A DNA stretch of 64,000 bases from Cristatella mucedo. Lineage: Eukaryota; Bryozoa; Phylactolaemata; Cristatellidae. Under the pieces are notes generated by a model. It saw only the letters and a list, made by a program, of their open reading frames with translations, was not told the DNA's origin and searched no databases. The position numbers and the translations under genes are program-made. The stretch lies in NCBI GenBank assembly GCA_009760855.2, contig WPIO01000018.1, positions 5,846,501 through 5,910,500 of the forward strand. The letters are read 5' to 3'. This document shows, piece after piece, positions 9,691 to 20,850 of the stretch; position 1 is the first letter of the stretch; every line of letters starts with the position of its first letter.

Positions 9691-11545
9691 AACCTCTGAC
9701 CCATTGGAACTCGGTTACAAAATTACCTCAATCCACCGCAATCCACTTTAATTAAGCTAGCAACGACCACACGTAAGCGCTGCCGAGCAAAAATCTTGCG
9801 TTGATATTGTAGTAAACAATTGAATTTATCGTCCACCAAATTTCATGTCGCTGGGCGAACACATACTTATGCAAATGAGCTTTGATGCAGGACGCCTGTA
9901 CCTCAATCCACCGAAATCCATTCTAGTTCCCGTCGAATCCACCACAAATCAGCTGTGCGCACAGCTCAAGAAAGTTTAGAATATTAAACTACGCTACACG
10001 TACAATGCAACCCAAAAAATTTCGCGAGATTCCGCTCCTGCGTTCTCACGAACTCCACTGAAATAAAATTGCAGTGGCCCAGGCCAATACGGCAGTCCAC
10101 CGCAATCCATCCACGAAAATCCACTGCACTCCACCATGCATCGAAAGAAATCCTGATAGAAAAGCTCTTTATTTGATTGCATAAGACAGCACTCTGCAAA
10201 AATTGCATTTGAAAATTCACACGTGCATTGGCATCGCCGTTCTCGTGCAATGCACTGCAACTGCCTGGGCCAGTACGTCAATGTACGGCAACCCGACGAC
10301 GAACGACCAGAATGCGTACACTTTAAGCTCTAACAGCGATTGCACGTTGCTCTAATATTTGGTTATTGTGTAATCCCACAATTTCACTACAATCGCCTTG
10401 ATCATTCGGCAGCAATGCACTGCAATAGACTGCAGTGGCCCGGGCCAATACCTCAATTTACAGCAATCTGAGGCAAACTACCCTGAAATCGGTTTCGCAA
10501 TGTTTCAATTTTTAATGCATGTTACAAAGCACACTGGTTAAATTCAGCCACATCATTTTAAGCAGTTGCACTCGTACAATCTCGGGCAATGCATGGCAAT
10601 CTACGGCAACGGCTCGGCTCGAAGCAGCAATCCACTACTATCCGTGGCAAGTTGACACTAAATTGGCTGCACGAAGTGCCGATTGTCATCGCATTTCATA
10701 TTTCTGTGTGCTTAAAGTGAAATCGTAGATCTTTCAAGCTATTTTGCACGTTAATTGTCAACAATACACGGCAATGGACAGCAATGGCAGGGACCAATAC
10801 CGAAATCCGTGGCAAATCGACAAGAAATCGGCTGCACCAAACACCAATTCTCATTCCACGTAACATCTCAATACGTGCAAATATAATTTCAACTAGCTCT
10901 GACCGTTCAATCTTGGGCAATGCATGGCAGCAGACAGCAACGCACGGCAATCGACGGCAATGGCCCGCGGAAATACGCCAATTCATAACGGCAGTTACAA
11001 ATGGACCGACAGTTGCTGAGAGAAGCTCCAAATTTTCTTGCGTAATGTACGACACTGAATTAAAAGTGCAGCCACATCCTTGTATAAAATCGACAAAGGC
11101 ACAATCGAGGGCAATCGAAGGCAATGGCCCGGTCTCTGCAGCAATCTGGTTCAAATTTTCTGGAAATCGGCCGTTTGAATTTGCAGTTATCCTACCACAT
11201 AACGCTCGCAATGGGCGCGCATGCGCTGTCCTTTTTCGCGTTCAACCTCGGGCAATTGACGGCGATTGCCTAAGACAATACAGCAATCTATGATTGCCTA
11301 ATACAATTGCAAACAAAGCTAGAGTATAGAGTATACATGAGCGAGAAATCTAAATGGGAGCGTCACCCAGCTGAGTCCAGTCAATTTTTAATGGACCGTG
11401 ATAGATTTCCGAATTTTCCCAGGCCGTTGCCGTCGATTGCCGCGAATTGCCCTCGCATGTACGTTCAAGATTGGTTGATAGGCCGCGGTTGCACTTTTAA
11501 TACAGCACACTGTTACGCAAGTAAAAATGGATCTTTTCCCGCCAG
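9690..11545. repeat. SAT180 array 1 (about ten degenerate units, inverted at its right end)
   Basis: A C/G-rich core (tggcccgggccaatacc and variants), framed by GCAATCxACxGCAAT-type blocks, recurs near 10,069, 10,253, 10,434, 10,610, 10,777, 10,960, 11,120 and 11,261. That is a spacing of about 140-185 bp, mostly 165-185. Units are only roughly alike. From about 11,350 the last unit is reversed (tgccgtcgattgccgcgaat). Several units match units of the 39.5-42.1-kb array in the same order. The short open frames here are shadows without protein likeness. Confidence 0.75.
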
Positions 11546-12306
11546 CTTTGTCGTCACGATGCCCTTTGGCGTGACGCTGGTGGCTGGAATACACACTGCC
11601 CTCAAGCCGTCCCTGCCAGTGGCGGACGGTTGCTTACACCAGGCGTCGCCATTGCCATCGGAGCCAGTACTTAATTTTCAGAGCACTCGGGACCCGGTGC
11701 CAATTGTAAGCTGAGAAATAACGCCTAGCCTTCCATTGGCAGGTTTTAGGGGTCATCGTTACCGAAACCTGCTACCCAATCTCCTACTCGCATGGCGCAA
11801 GTTCAGGGTTAACCGCCGTCGGGCAGTTCCGAGTTCCGGTCGCACCCGTGTTGGGGTGGGGGGGGGTTTGAGTTGTAGGGGCTCGTAGGCGAGCGATGGC
11901 GGTGCGACGAAGAGCGAAGTCTCCACAAGCGAGTCGTGGCGTTGTCGACGACGGCTGTATTATACGATATAGCAGCCGTCGTGAGTGCTGCTCCAGAGCA
12001 CGTGGTGTTAAAAGAGAGAAGAGAGTGGATAGCGTGCGTGCAGGCCGACGCACAGGCAGACAGCGAATTGTGCGGCAAGGAACGCTTCACGTGCCGACAA
12101 GGAGCGCGCCCGTTGGGCGGATGGAACGTCGGCTGGGGTGGAACCACGTGATGGTGATGACGCGCCCACAGAGTGGCAGCGCTCGTGCTGGCAAAACTCC
12201 AACGTTTGGTAGACAAGCTGCAAACTGATCTCGTCCATCAGCAACCCAGATTATCAGCCTGTCAATACTCGCTCTTATTTCCACTATACAGACTACCGAA
12301 CGATTC
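11546..12306. other. CpG-rich unassigned region
   Basis: Base composition is more GC- and CpG-rich than its neighbours, with a G run near 11,855. Open frames exist on both strands, but none shows a recognisable domain. It could be a promoter-type island or an unrecognised repeat. Confidence 0.35.
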
Positions 12307-12426
12307 GAGAACTTCTTTTCCACTTCCACTTTCCACGAGAACTTCTTTTCCACTTCCACTTTCCACGAGAACTTCTTTTCCACTTCCACTTTCCACGAGA
12401 ACTTCTTTTCCACTTCCACTTCTTTC
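12307..12426. repeat. 30-bp minisatellite, four copies
   Basis: The unit gagaacttcttttccacttc plus cactttccac is repeated four times, the fourth diverging at its end. The strand is strongly pyrimidine-rich. Because 30 is a multiple of three, the array is open on the minus strand, where it reads as a 10-residue Lys/Glu/Val repeat at the start of a 113-codon frame that has no other sign of coding. Confidence 0.95.
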
Positions 12427-12780
12427 AATCGTTCTTTGTCTTGGTCACGACACCCCAGCCGGCATCTAGGTGCTCCACTTGCGACCTTGACAATGGGCGA
12501 TAGGTTTTACTGAACAGAAAACAGTTTTTCAAAAGCTACAGAACTCTTCCAAGGCTCGTCGGAAACCTTAGCGTTTAAAGCCATATTTCTCGTAGTAGTT
12601 CTCATCAGCACACGCACAACTAATTTTGACTCCAATATCTTCGCTACAAATTTGCGGCTTATGAGCTACTTCCGCTAGTCTGGCTACAAAAGTCAACTGC
12701 ACAAAAGCAGCGGAGGAAATCACTGCGGTGCGCAAACCTCCATCGTCTCGGAGATATCCGACTGGGTGTCCTCCTAAGCC
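12427..12780. other. Unassigned sequence
   Basis: No supported feature. The duplication starts at its right end. Confidence 0.4.
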
Positions 12781-13428
12781 GATGCACTATCTGACTCCGG
12801 GTAACCAGCCTGCGTTTGGACAGAGAGTCAGCCAGCGTAGACGACAGAAGCAAAGCAGCTCATAGCACGGCAACAGAACACATAAAAATTATTCCCAGAC
12901 TTCTGACTCCGATGCTTGGAACCTTGCAACCCTCACTGATTTTTGTGGCGGCACCATGCCTGCTGCATGCTGGCTATTCGCAAGCATCGACCTGTGGCGG
13001 CCATTTCGTGAGTGGCTCAGTTCTAACCCGGCTGCCCAGCTCACAGCTCTCAATCGAGGTTCAGCTACGAAGCTCATAGTCCATATACTCGGGGCATCCG
13101 CATCGTAGCAGACGAACTTGCAGCCATTGCCGCCACGTCCAATAGTAGCATCTGGCACAATGCGAATCCGCCTTAGGTCTTGGCGAATTAGTTTCACCTT
13201 TTATTATCGCACTGGGCATGTCGGGCCCACTGGGCTGGCTGTCTAACGATAGCAGGTCGAATCCCTTACCGGTTTTCGTATGTGCGAGTGCGCGTGCGTG
13301 CGTGTGTGCGTGTGCCTGTGCAAATGTATGTATGGGTACAATTCATTGATAATATATTTGTAATTATATACTATTTCATATGTGCATGCATGAAATATGA
13401 AATGTATGAGAATTTATACGTATAATTT
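12781..13428. repeat. Segmental duplication block 1, copy 1
   Basis: Collinear with 28,990-29,625 at high identity. Shared landmarks are accagcctgcgt, agctcatagcac, ccgccacgtccaatagtag and gggctggctgtctaacgata, then a gtgcgagtgcgcgtgcgtgc stretch. On the right, copy 1 runs into a LINE-B fragment, whereas copy 2 runs into a LINE-A. Confidence 0.88.
13100..13197 (-). pseudogene. Protein-kinase-like glycine-loop fragment
   Basis: The minus-strand frame here contains IVPDATIGRGGNGCKFVCYD, which fits the GxGxxG nucleotide loop of protein kinases in part. The partner copy at 29.3 kb reads GRGGNGCVFVC and so fits GxGxxGxVF better. No VAIK lysine, HRD or DFG is visible nearby. Two of the changes between the copies are silent, which hints at former coding. 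It may be one old exon of a kinase gene or a chance match. Confidence 0.25.
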
Positions 13429-13735
13429 TTACTGTGGAACTCGCTTCCACAATTCTTATGCAACGACAACTACTCTCCTACTGCCGACTATGGCATATCC
13501 TTTTCAGCGGTCCTGAGCTGCTACTTCTATGCTACTCTCTACCTCAACTGCTCTCCTGACTCTGCTATGCTTCCCACTTTCTGTGCGTTGCCTGAGATCA
13601 AGTCTGTTGGCTACCAATGCGTGCTGAAAGCCGCTTAGGCTGTGAGTGCGCTATACAAAACTCTATTGTGTAACACTCATATGGTCTTTATGACTTTGTG
13701 GAGTTACTGACGGAGATACATTACATTACATTAAA
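13429..13735 (+). mobile_element. LINE-B 3' fragment with ATTAC tail
   Basis: Starts at tgtggaactcgcttccacaa and runs through the LINE-B C-terminal region, its 3' UTR (gtgagtgcgctatacaaaac) and gtggagttactgacggagat. It ends in a short repeated ATTAC tail (acattacattacatt), the probable true 3' end. It sits exactly where copy 2 of the duplication has LINE-A. Confidence 0.8.
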
Positions 13736-13869
13736 CCTTAACCTGCCAACGTGCACAGGTCCGTGAGTGCGTGCGAGCGCTTGATTTGCTTACGTGCGGT
13801 AGGCATATTAAAAATGCTTGCTGCTGCTGTTGGAAAACTCAGCTCCTTGACTTGCAACCCGAAACTTAG

Positions 13870-14030
13870 AACATACCAAGCCCGGGTTTGGTAGGAGGTT
13901 TAAGGTTCGCGCCTCGACCGACAGAGGTCAAGGGGTTCACCTTTGATAACCGTGGTCGCGGGTTCGAGCCCTGCAGCATGCGTGTAGCGTCTGGACTGAG
14001 ATCCAGTTCTCGTCATGAACAACGTAAATG
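13870..14030 (+). repeat. SINE-3-like element with tRNA-like head
   Basis: Contains a box B match (gggttcgagccctgcag) about 60 bases after a weaker box A-like stretch (ggtttggtaggaggttta). It is paired with 33,905-34,050 in copy 2, where box B has decayed to gggtgcgagcc. I infer a tRNA-derived SINE that predates the duplication. Confidence 0.45.
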
Positions 14031-14186
14031 GAATATACATATATGTGTATACAATTATATATGCGCACGTGTACATACATATACATACAGCCAAAATAAA
14101 ATAATAAAACAGACTTACAAAATGGTGAACAATTTTCTGGCCAATTTTGAGAAGTGTCACTCCCCCAGATATTAATCGCTCGGCCG

Positions 14187-14860
14187 ATAAGTTTCAGCCT
14201 TCTTCACTGAAGAAGTTGTACGCACTCGTGCCGCAATTAAGCCAACTCCAAATAAAGCATATATTTGAAAATAAAAACGTTACTTCACTTCAACGGCATG
14301 GCTCAATCTCCGGGCTACAACATGGCTCTACCTGAGCTCCTGTATTAAAAGACTTAATTCAAACTCAATGCATATAGCTTAGCTGCCTTGAACCAAAAGA
14401 ACGCAACAGCTAGATCGTAAATTGCACATCAGTAGCTGCCAATTATTTAACCCACTTTCCAATACTGGCTCACAATAACGTGTAAGGAGATTTTCAAACT
14501 CAGCAGCATTCTTATTTCCATGTCCGGGTTGAGTCCTGGTGGCTATCTGAGCCCGCTGCTTACGCAGGTGCACGCAGAGCTCAGCCAATTTCTTCTTAAT
14601 AAGTCACGCACGTAGGATCCAATTTACATTACGGCCATCCATAATAACTTCATGCAAAGTGAAACTGAATTTGTTGATTTGGGTAGTAATAAACGGACTG
14701 AAACGCACCATGAGTGAAGCAAGCTGTAGATAACGACTGTGCCAGGAATCTGCAGCGTACATCCCGATTGCTAGAACTAAACAGTTTTCCGACGGTTTAC
14801 TGCTGGTACGAGGATACATGGGATAAGCGAGACACTAATATGCTCAGTAGCATTGCTCTT
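14187..14860. other. Highly conserved tract within the duplication (copy 1)
   Basis: About 99% identical to 34,207-34,880, while both flanks are much more diverged. A minus-strand frame of 69 codons (14,379-14,588) is open here, but copy 2 has an in-frame TAG in it, so conservation does not reflect that protein. Recent gene conversion fits better. Confidence 0.6.
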
Positions 14861-15488
14861 TCAGATGTAACCCTGTCAATCGTTGGACCATTTTGTGCGA
14901 TTCTGTACTAATTGCAACGACCCGTTCTGCGGTTAGGGCTACTCAAAGCGTTCCTCCTTTGCAAACCTACGCATAGCAAGCGTCATCAAATATCCAAACA
15001 TGAGTTGACTTAATCGGGCACCACAGCACGTCTTGTTAGTTGCTAAGAGAATGAGTTGACGAAGTTCAACATTCTGTGCCAGGCATTCTTTGTCAGTGTG
15101 GCTGACCCTTCATCGCGCAGGTATTTTTGTGTCACTACTGGACATTTTTCTTTTCCTCGAGGTCACGAATTTCGTTCTTCGAACGGGTAATTAGCGAGAT
15201 ACCTTCGTGCTTAGCTGCATTGCCTTTGTGATGTGTATGTGTCAGACAGTGCGGCCAGTCATGCCTGAATGACGTTCCCGGTGTGCCAATAATTAAAATC
15301 CCATCAACCGAGCAACGCAAACAAATTAGATGGACTTCTTTGTCAGCTCTGCACCCGAAGGTTCGGAAAATGAAAGCTGGCCATTTCCTCTGCATTATCC
15401 GCGTTGGGCTTTCGTGCGCGCTTAATGTAATAACTTTTTTGAAAGATCAATTTACTTACCTATACCACGCGTCGTTCGTGTCTTTCAG

Positions 15489-15597
15489 TCTGACTGAGAT
15501 TGTTGTGGGTTCAGGCTCAGTTAAAAGCTGTTCCATTGAGCCATCTCTAGCGTCGCTGCTCTGGTGGACAGCATATCGTACATGCCTTAGAAATCAG
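15489..15597 (+). other. Exon-like 109-bp block, copy 1
   Basis: The block is bounded by tctttcag on the left and CAG/gtaaaa on the right, matching splice acceptor and donor consensus. It is open in one frame (residues like LTEIVVGSGSVKSC and SLLWWTAY). In copy 2 (35,510-35,618) the length and both splice sites are kept and only four bases differ, clearly fewer than in the flanks. I recognise no domain, and 109 is not a multiple of three, so it would need other exons. Confidence 0.35.
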
Positions 15598-16169
15598 GTA
15601 AAATTGGCGATTTCTCGCGGCCAGCGCAAAAATATGTCTGCGACTGCCAAGCCTTGCTCTGCCAGTGTCGCAGTTTTTCCGGGATTTGTAGCCCGAGATT
15701 TTTACAGTGCCGACCAAGGTCACTGTTCGAGTTGTGAAGTGAATGATTATTTATTTTTGCTCACTGTCTTCAAGCGCTAGTGACAGACCGCAAGGCTTTT
15801 ATGCTTTTACGATTTACAAATGAGGCTTGCAAATCGCAAAACCTTAACATCTACTCTTTCTTTTACTTCCATATGTCAGACATGGGCATTTAGCTTTTTT
15901 TGTCACTACCACAGCATATATCTTTGCTTGCTTTTCCAGTTTATTGGAAAACGATTCGATAGACTAGGAGCAGATGTTCGCCTCGAACGTCGGACCCATG
16001 ACATTTCCGCTCTTGCTCAACCCTGCCTGCAACGCTAGCAGCACACTTATAAAAGGCAAGCTGATACCGAATGCTGGCATTAGTGCGGTTTTCGATTTAT
16101 TCAACCTTCATCCAATCATAAAAATGCATTTGAATCAGTCCGGCAGTATCGTTCGTCTCTCTCTCTCTT

Positions 16170-16345
<176 letters not shown>

Positions 16346-18179
16346 TAGGAGAGAGCAAGCGATACACATGTCCCGGCCACCTGGTTCGGCAGAATCACTC
16401 GTGCTTAGATTTGGGCTGCACTGCTTTTCAGGTTCAAGTATACGCTAGAACAGCGAGGTACAGCATACGGGCTTCAATATGAGCACCACCACTGTTCTTC
16501 GTGAATCGTCGGCGAATGCGCTGCGACAAAATCTTAAAAAAGTCCCGTCTGGGTCGAAACGGCGTATTCGCTCATATCTTTTCAAGTATCGTTGACCGTT
16601 ACTATCTTGCTCTATCGTGGAAGGCGAGCCTTCGAGGCCCGGTATCAAGTTACAGTAAAAATAAATAATTGCCAGCTGAAAAACTCAAAACTACAACCCG
16701 GGTCGTGATGTACTAGCACCGTACCCCTAGGCTGTGACCCAGATGCAGTTGGTCTGTACCGCCGATGAGGAGTAAGGCGGATAAATTAGTATCTAAATTA
16801 AAGAAATGAAGCGTCTCCGTTTCGACGCCTCTTCTGCTAGATAGCCTGCAAAGGTTGTGGTTTGAAAGCCTATGCCGAGCCTCATTCTCCAACCATGCCT
16901 CCTTGCAATCAACCCCGTGACCCTTGCTGCACTGCCGAGTAACTACTCTGTTTGTTTCAGTATACTCACGGCCAGTAGTCGCCCTTAGGCGAGAAATTAG
17001 CCCGACGATTTTGTCACACGTGGACAGTTAGTGACAGCGATTGCTCTGCAGATCTTAACGTTGTGTTATTTCGCTTCGCGTTTCTTTCTTCGACATGGCG
17101 ACGAGCAAGGTCCCTTAGCTCAATCGCTTTGTATTCGGTTAAGCTGTGCAGCTGTTGTGGCTGGCGTGGCTTTGTCTGGGAGAGGAGAGCGTTGCAGGCT
17201 GGCGATTACGTTGCGATTGAGTAATTAATCCTAGCGGAAGTGCAGAGCTGCGGTAAATGAGAGCCTTTTGTCTCACACTGCACTTGGGCGCTGTGCGGCG
17301 GTTGACAAGTGACAGCCCCCCATTTCCTCCGCACAAATTGAGCGACGGCGTCGTCTGGGAAAAGATTGATCATTTTAACCACTAAAAATTATTTATCTCC
17401 GTTGCATGCCTCGCGTTTTTAACCACGTCGCGATGAAGCGCATTCGAGGAGATAGCAGGGTGGCACCTAGACAGCGAAATGTCTTTTTGTCCTTCCGTAC
17501 AGTCTTTCCATTTAGCCATTTGTTTTGGTGTGGATGTGGAGGACAGCACGTCACAGTTCTGACAGCGGGATATGTTCAATGGTTATTCAATTCCTGTGAA
17601 AGAAATCGGGCAATCGTTGCTGACAATCGTTGTCATTCAAAGACAGGTTGCTGCTAGATAGGTAAGGCTGTTTAGTCAAAGGAAGAAGTCTTTACACTCA
17701 GAAAAATCTGCTTCAGTGACTAAATATATCTCTCTTCGCGGGCCTCCGCTTGCTGCGGCTATTTCACAAGCTGTCTCCTGTTCAAACGTCAGCGGTCTAG
17801 ATCAAAGTTCATAAATGAGGGGCACTGCAATAGCCGCGAAAGCACTTCTGCCTCTCTGTAACTGAGGCGGTTGGAGCAGCCGACCTGTACGCTTACTTTC
17901 TTACATTGCCGCTCTTGACTCGTGCTCACGTGCGTGCATGCTACCCAAGCGTGCTAAAGGAGGTGATGACTGATGAAGTTCACAAACCCACCAAAGGTTG
18001 ATCGCAAAGAGAGGAGCGGATATGCACCAGTCACGGCCGTTCAAGCCCTCTCCTCCTCCTTACGGGTAAAGCCTATTTAAACTCGCTCACGGTCTACGAG
18101 TCGCACCTTCCGGGTCGCAGCGAGCGAGCGGTGCGGGGCTACCAGACTCTGGGGGGGGGGGGGGTCTATTTCAGTCAGG

Positions 18180-18835
18180 ATAGCTATTTCGGGCGGGTGT
18201 GACGAATTCCCGAAATCTACTCCAATTTGCCTACAATTGGCGGGACATTGGCGTCTCCAAGCTCAAATTGTACGAAAATATTGTAGTACATCTTTGATTT
18301 TATCTATCCACAAAATTGCATGCTTTTCTGTGCATATGCACTCATGCAACAAAGCACCGCAAACAAGCTGCAACGACGCAGCATCCATCCAAAGTACCGC
18401 AATCCATCTTAATCCACTTTAGTCAGCCTCAAATTCACAGCGAATTAGTCTCGTAAATATCCAAAATAGTTTTAATAAAAACTAAGCTACATGTGAAATT
18501 TACCCGGTAATTTTGCATGATTCCACTTACATTTCCTCAAGAAATCTTCTGGAATAAATTTCAGCGGGCCAGCCAGTACCTCAATCCAACGCAATCAACT
18601 GCAATTAAAAGCAATCAGCGGCATTCCACTGCACAACGAAAGAAATCCTGGTCAAAATTTCCGGTTTTGATTGTATGTGACTGTAAATTCTGCGAAAATT
18701 TCATTCGTAGAATTTCACTTGCATTGGCACTGCCGTTCTTGTGTGATGCGCTGCAATCAACTGCAATAGCCCGGGCCGATACCGAAATCAACTCCAATCC
18801 ACAGAGAGAAGACCTGTGCTAAGAATCACTACTAG
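18180..18835. repeat. SAT180 units in duplication copy 1
   Basis: Units with cores near 18,395, 18,567 (gcgggccagccagtacctca) and 18,770 (gcccgggccgataccgaaat), spaced about 175-200 bp. They align with 38,700-39,540. After 18,835 this copy breaks off into the hAT remnant, while copy 2 continues as a long array. Confidence 0.75.
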
Positions 18836-18844
18836 ATGCCAATG

Positions 18845-19500
18845 AGAGATGAGAATTGTGGGGAGTTGCAGTTAAACAAAGAATCTGCTGAAGGACACGG
18901 ATATCTGGAGAACTCTCTCAAGATGTAGGTCTAACGGCGGAGGAGAAAATTTCAAGAATAATTGAGGAATGCACAAACCATCTCCGACTAGAAACTACAA
19001 CTAATTTTTACCGGCTCACAGATCTTGATGCCAGAATTGATTTCCGGTTGGAAGCTTTTGAAGACACTTGACCAGACCAAACTCCGCAAGCTATGTATAT
19101 ATCTAGAAGGCTTCAATTCTTAAGAATTTGATGGAGCTGAGATGTAAAACGAAATATGTGACTGAAATGCTTCTTGTTACACGTCCCGAATCGGCACTGA
19201 AGACACCACTGGAACTCATGTCTTTCATTGTCAGTTATAGAGCAGATGTTTCCTAATATGCAAGTTGTCTTGCAAGTTCTTCTCACCTTAGCTGTATCAG
19301 TTGCCAGTTGTAGACATTCCTTTAGCAAGCTGAATATAATCACTTTTTATTTAAAAGCATCAATGGGCAAGATCTACTGTCTGATTTTGCCTTGTTAAGC
19401 ATAGATAAGGAAATATTGGAAAATATTGATTTTCAAACTGTAATAGACCAGTTTGCCATTTACAAGGCCAGAAAAATTTATTCAAGTAAAAATCATTGAT
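18845..19500 (+). pseudogene. hAT-family transposase C-terminal remnant
   Basis: Read across frames, the plus strand gives the conserved end of a TTF-zinc-finger/hAT transposase. Pieces are LETTTNFYRLTDLDARID at about 18,980-19,040, ALKTPLELMSFIVSYRADV at about 19,190-19,240, LQVLLTLAVSVASC followed by a degraded ERSFSKL-type block, then SDFALLSIDKEILENIDF and a DQFA motif. This is the hAT dimerisation domain. Stops and frameshifts separate the parts and no terminal inverted repeat was found. It replaces the satellite continuation found in copy 2. Confidence 0.78.
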
Positions 19501-19639
19501 AACTAACTTGTACATTTACTACAGTTAATACAACGGTTTCGACTATATATACCTGCTACCGTGTGTTTTTGCATTTCTTCTGTGATGGAGCTATTTTGCA
19601 GCTATTTTTGACACGAGGAGGAGGCGCCATTTTTAGCCT

Positions 19640-19935
19640 TGTCGGGAGGGAGTGGCGCCGGAAGATGTCACTACGCCTCTGGCCATTGCCGTGAGGAACC
19701 AGTACATTTTACCTTTTTTTCTAATCTCGTATTACCAGAGGGTTTCGCGGCGTCAGTCAGAAGTGGGTTTCATGATTTCGGAGTGTACGAACTAAATTCA
19801 AGGCCTCCCTATGATTTGAGGTGGCTTCGAGGCACAGGTATGCGACTTCAGTCAGATGAGTGGGAGATAAAAAACGGGGCCTGATTTGAATATAGCTCGG
19901 ATAGGTAGGCCAGAGAACGAAGCAACTTTAAAATA
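19640..19935 (-). pseudogene. Old LINE-A C-terminal remnant
   Basis: The minus strand reads, with gaps, like LINE-A near its end: IPVPRSHLKS, then a GLEFSSYTPKS block corresponding to IPRTNLKSFGDRAFSSYAPKA in better copies. It is strongly diverged. Confidence 0.5.
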
Positions 19936-20774
19936 GGGCGTCGATATCTTAAAGTCAAAAGATGATTGATTTGTCGTAAATTGATGTGTAAATACAGCCA
20001 CTTTCGTACATACAGGGTAGGCATATCAACATCAACCTCTCTAAAAAGCTAAGTTTGTAAGTTGGTTTTTAAACAGCACTGTTATCTGTCCCTGACACGA
20101 TACTATTATTGAGTTATTCGCGATCTTTCTTAGTCGTCCAATGAGTCGATAGCAGTTATTAGTTTAAGAAAAACAAGGTTCGGGGAGAATAGTTTTTCAA
20201 TTATACAATTTAGCTGCAATTTGCACTCTCGCAGTTGAAATTGAGTACGCAAATGCTAAAAGGTTTTGTCTCAGATTGGCCACGGCTCTCCATCTGCTTG
20301 AAGTTTCTGCACGACACCCGAAGACATGCCTGATGCTTTCGGCTTTTCACAGCTACCCCTTCGTCTTCTCAGCTCCAGCTAGATGTTGCTGAGTTGGCTT
20401 TTGAAAAGCCGGCGCATTAGTGTAAGGTAGACTTTTTGGCAGTTTGTTAGAAATGGCTGCGAATCAACGGATGACTCTAGATTCACAGCCAGTACATTAG
20501 TTAAACGAATAACAAACACAACGCGGCATCACAAGCCGAAAGGATAAGGCGCGCTCGGTAGTAGCGATATGACGGAGAGACTCATTTAGAAGCAAAAGCG
20601 TTAAAAATACTACAAGCTAAAGCCGTTCGTCTGCCGCAAAAGCAGCAACTAGTAGGAGAGACACGAGACGCTACTAGAATGCATGTAGCAAAAACTAGTG
20701 GATGGAAACGTCTTCTCCGGCAACAACGTACCCAAGAGACTGACGGGGCTGAAGCGGTTAGTCAGCCACTGCAG

Positions 20775-20850
20775 CAGCAACGTGAAGGGGATACTATTTA
20801 AGAAGCAGATGCAATGCGAATTTATCGAGATTTTTACTGGCATTAGAAAG
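20775..20850 (+). other. Short peptide-like block shared by all three receptor cassettes
   Basis: The frame reads SNVKGILFKKQMQCEFIEIF. The matching places give GNVSGRLLKKQMSDKFLEIS (near 24,240) and GNVNGRLFKKRMQYEFIEIF (near 46,885). The pattern NVxGxLxKKxM...F.EI is kept in three diverged copies. It could be a leftover exon or a transcribed leader element. No longer frame supports it in all copies. Confidence 0.3.

Noticed and set aside
10696-11293. Frames of about 170 codons on both strands in SAT180
   Set aside because: They span several satellite units, on opposite strands, without domain likeness. They are shadows of a low-stop repeat.
12087-12428. 113-codon minus-strand frame through the 30-bp minisatellite
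   Set aside because: Open only because the unit length is a multiple of three. The remainder shows no domain or composition of a protein.
14379-14588. 69-codon minus-strand frame in the conserved tract
   Set aside because: Copy 2 has an in-frame TAG and replacement changes, so it is not kept as protein.
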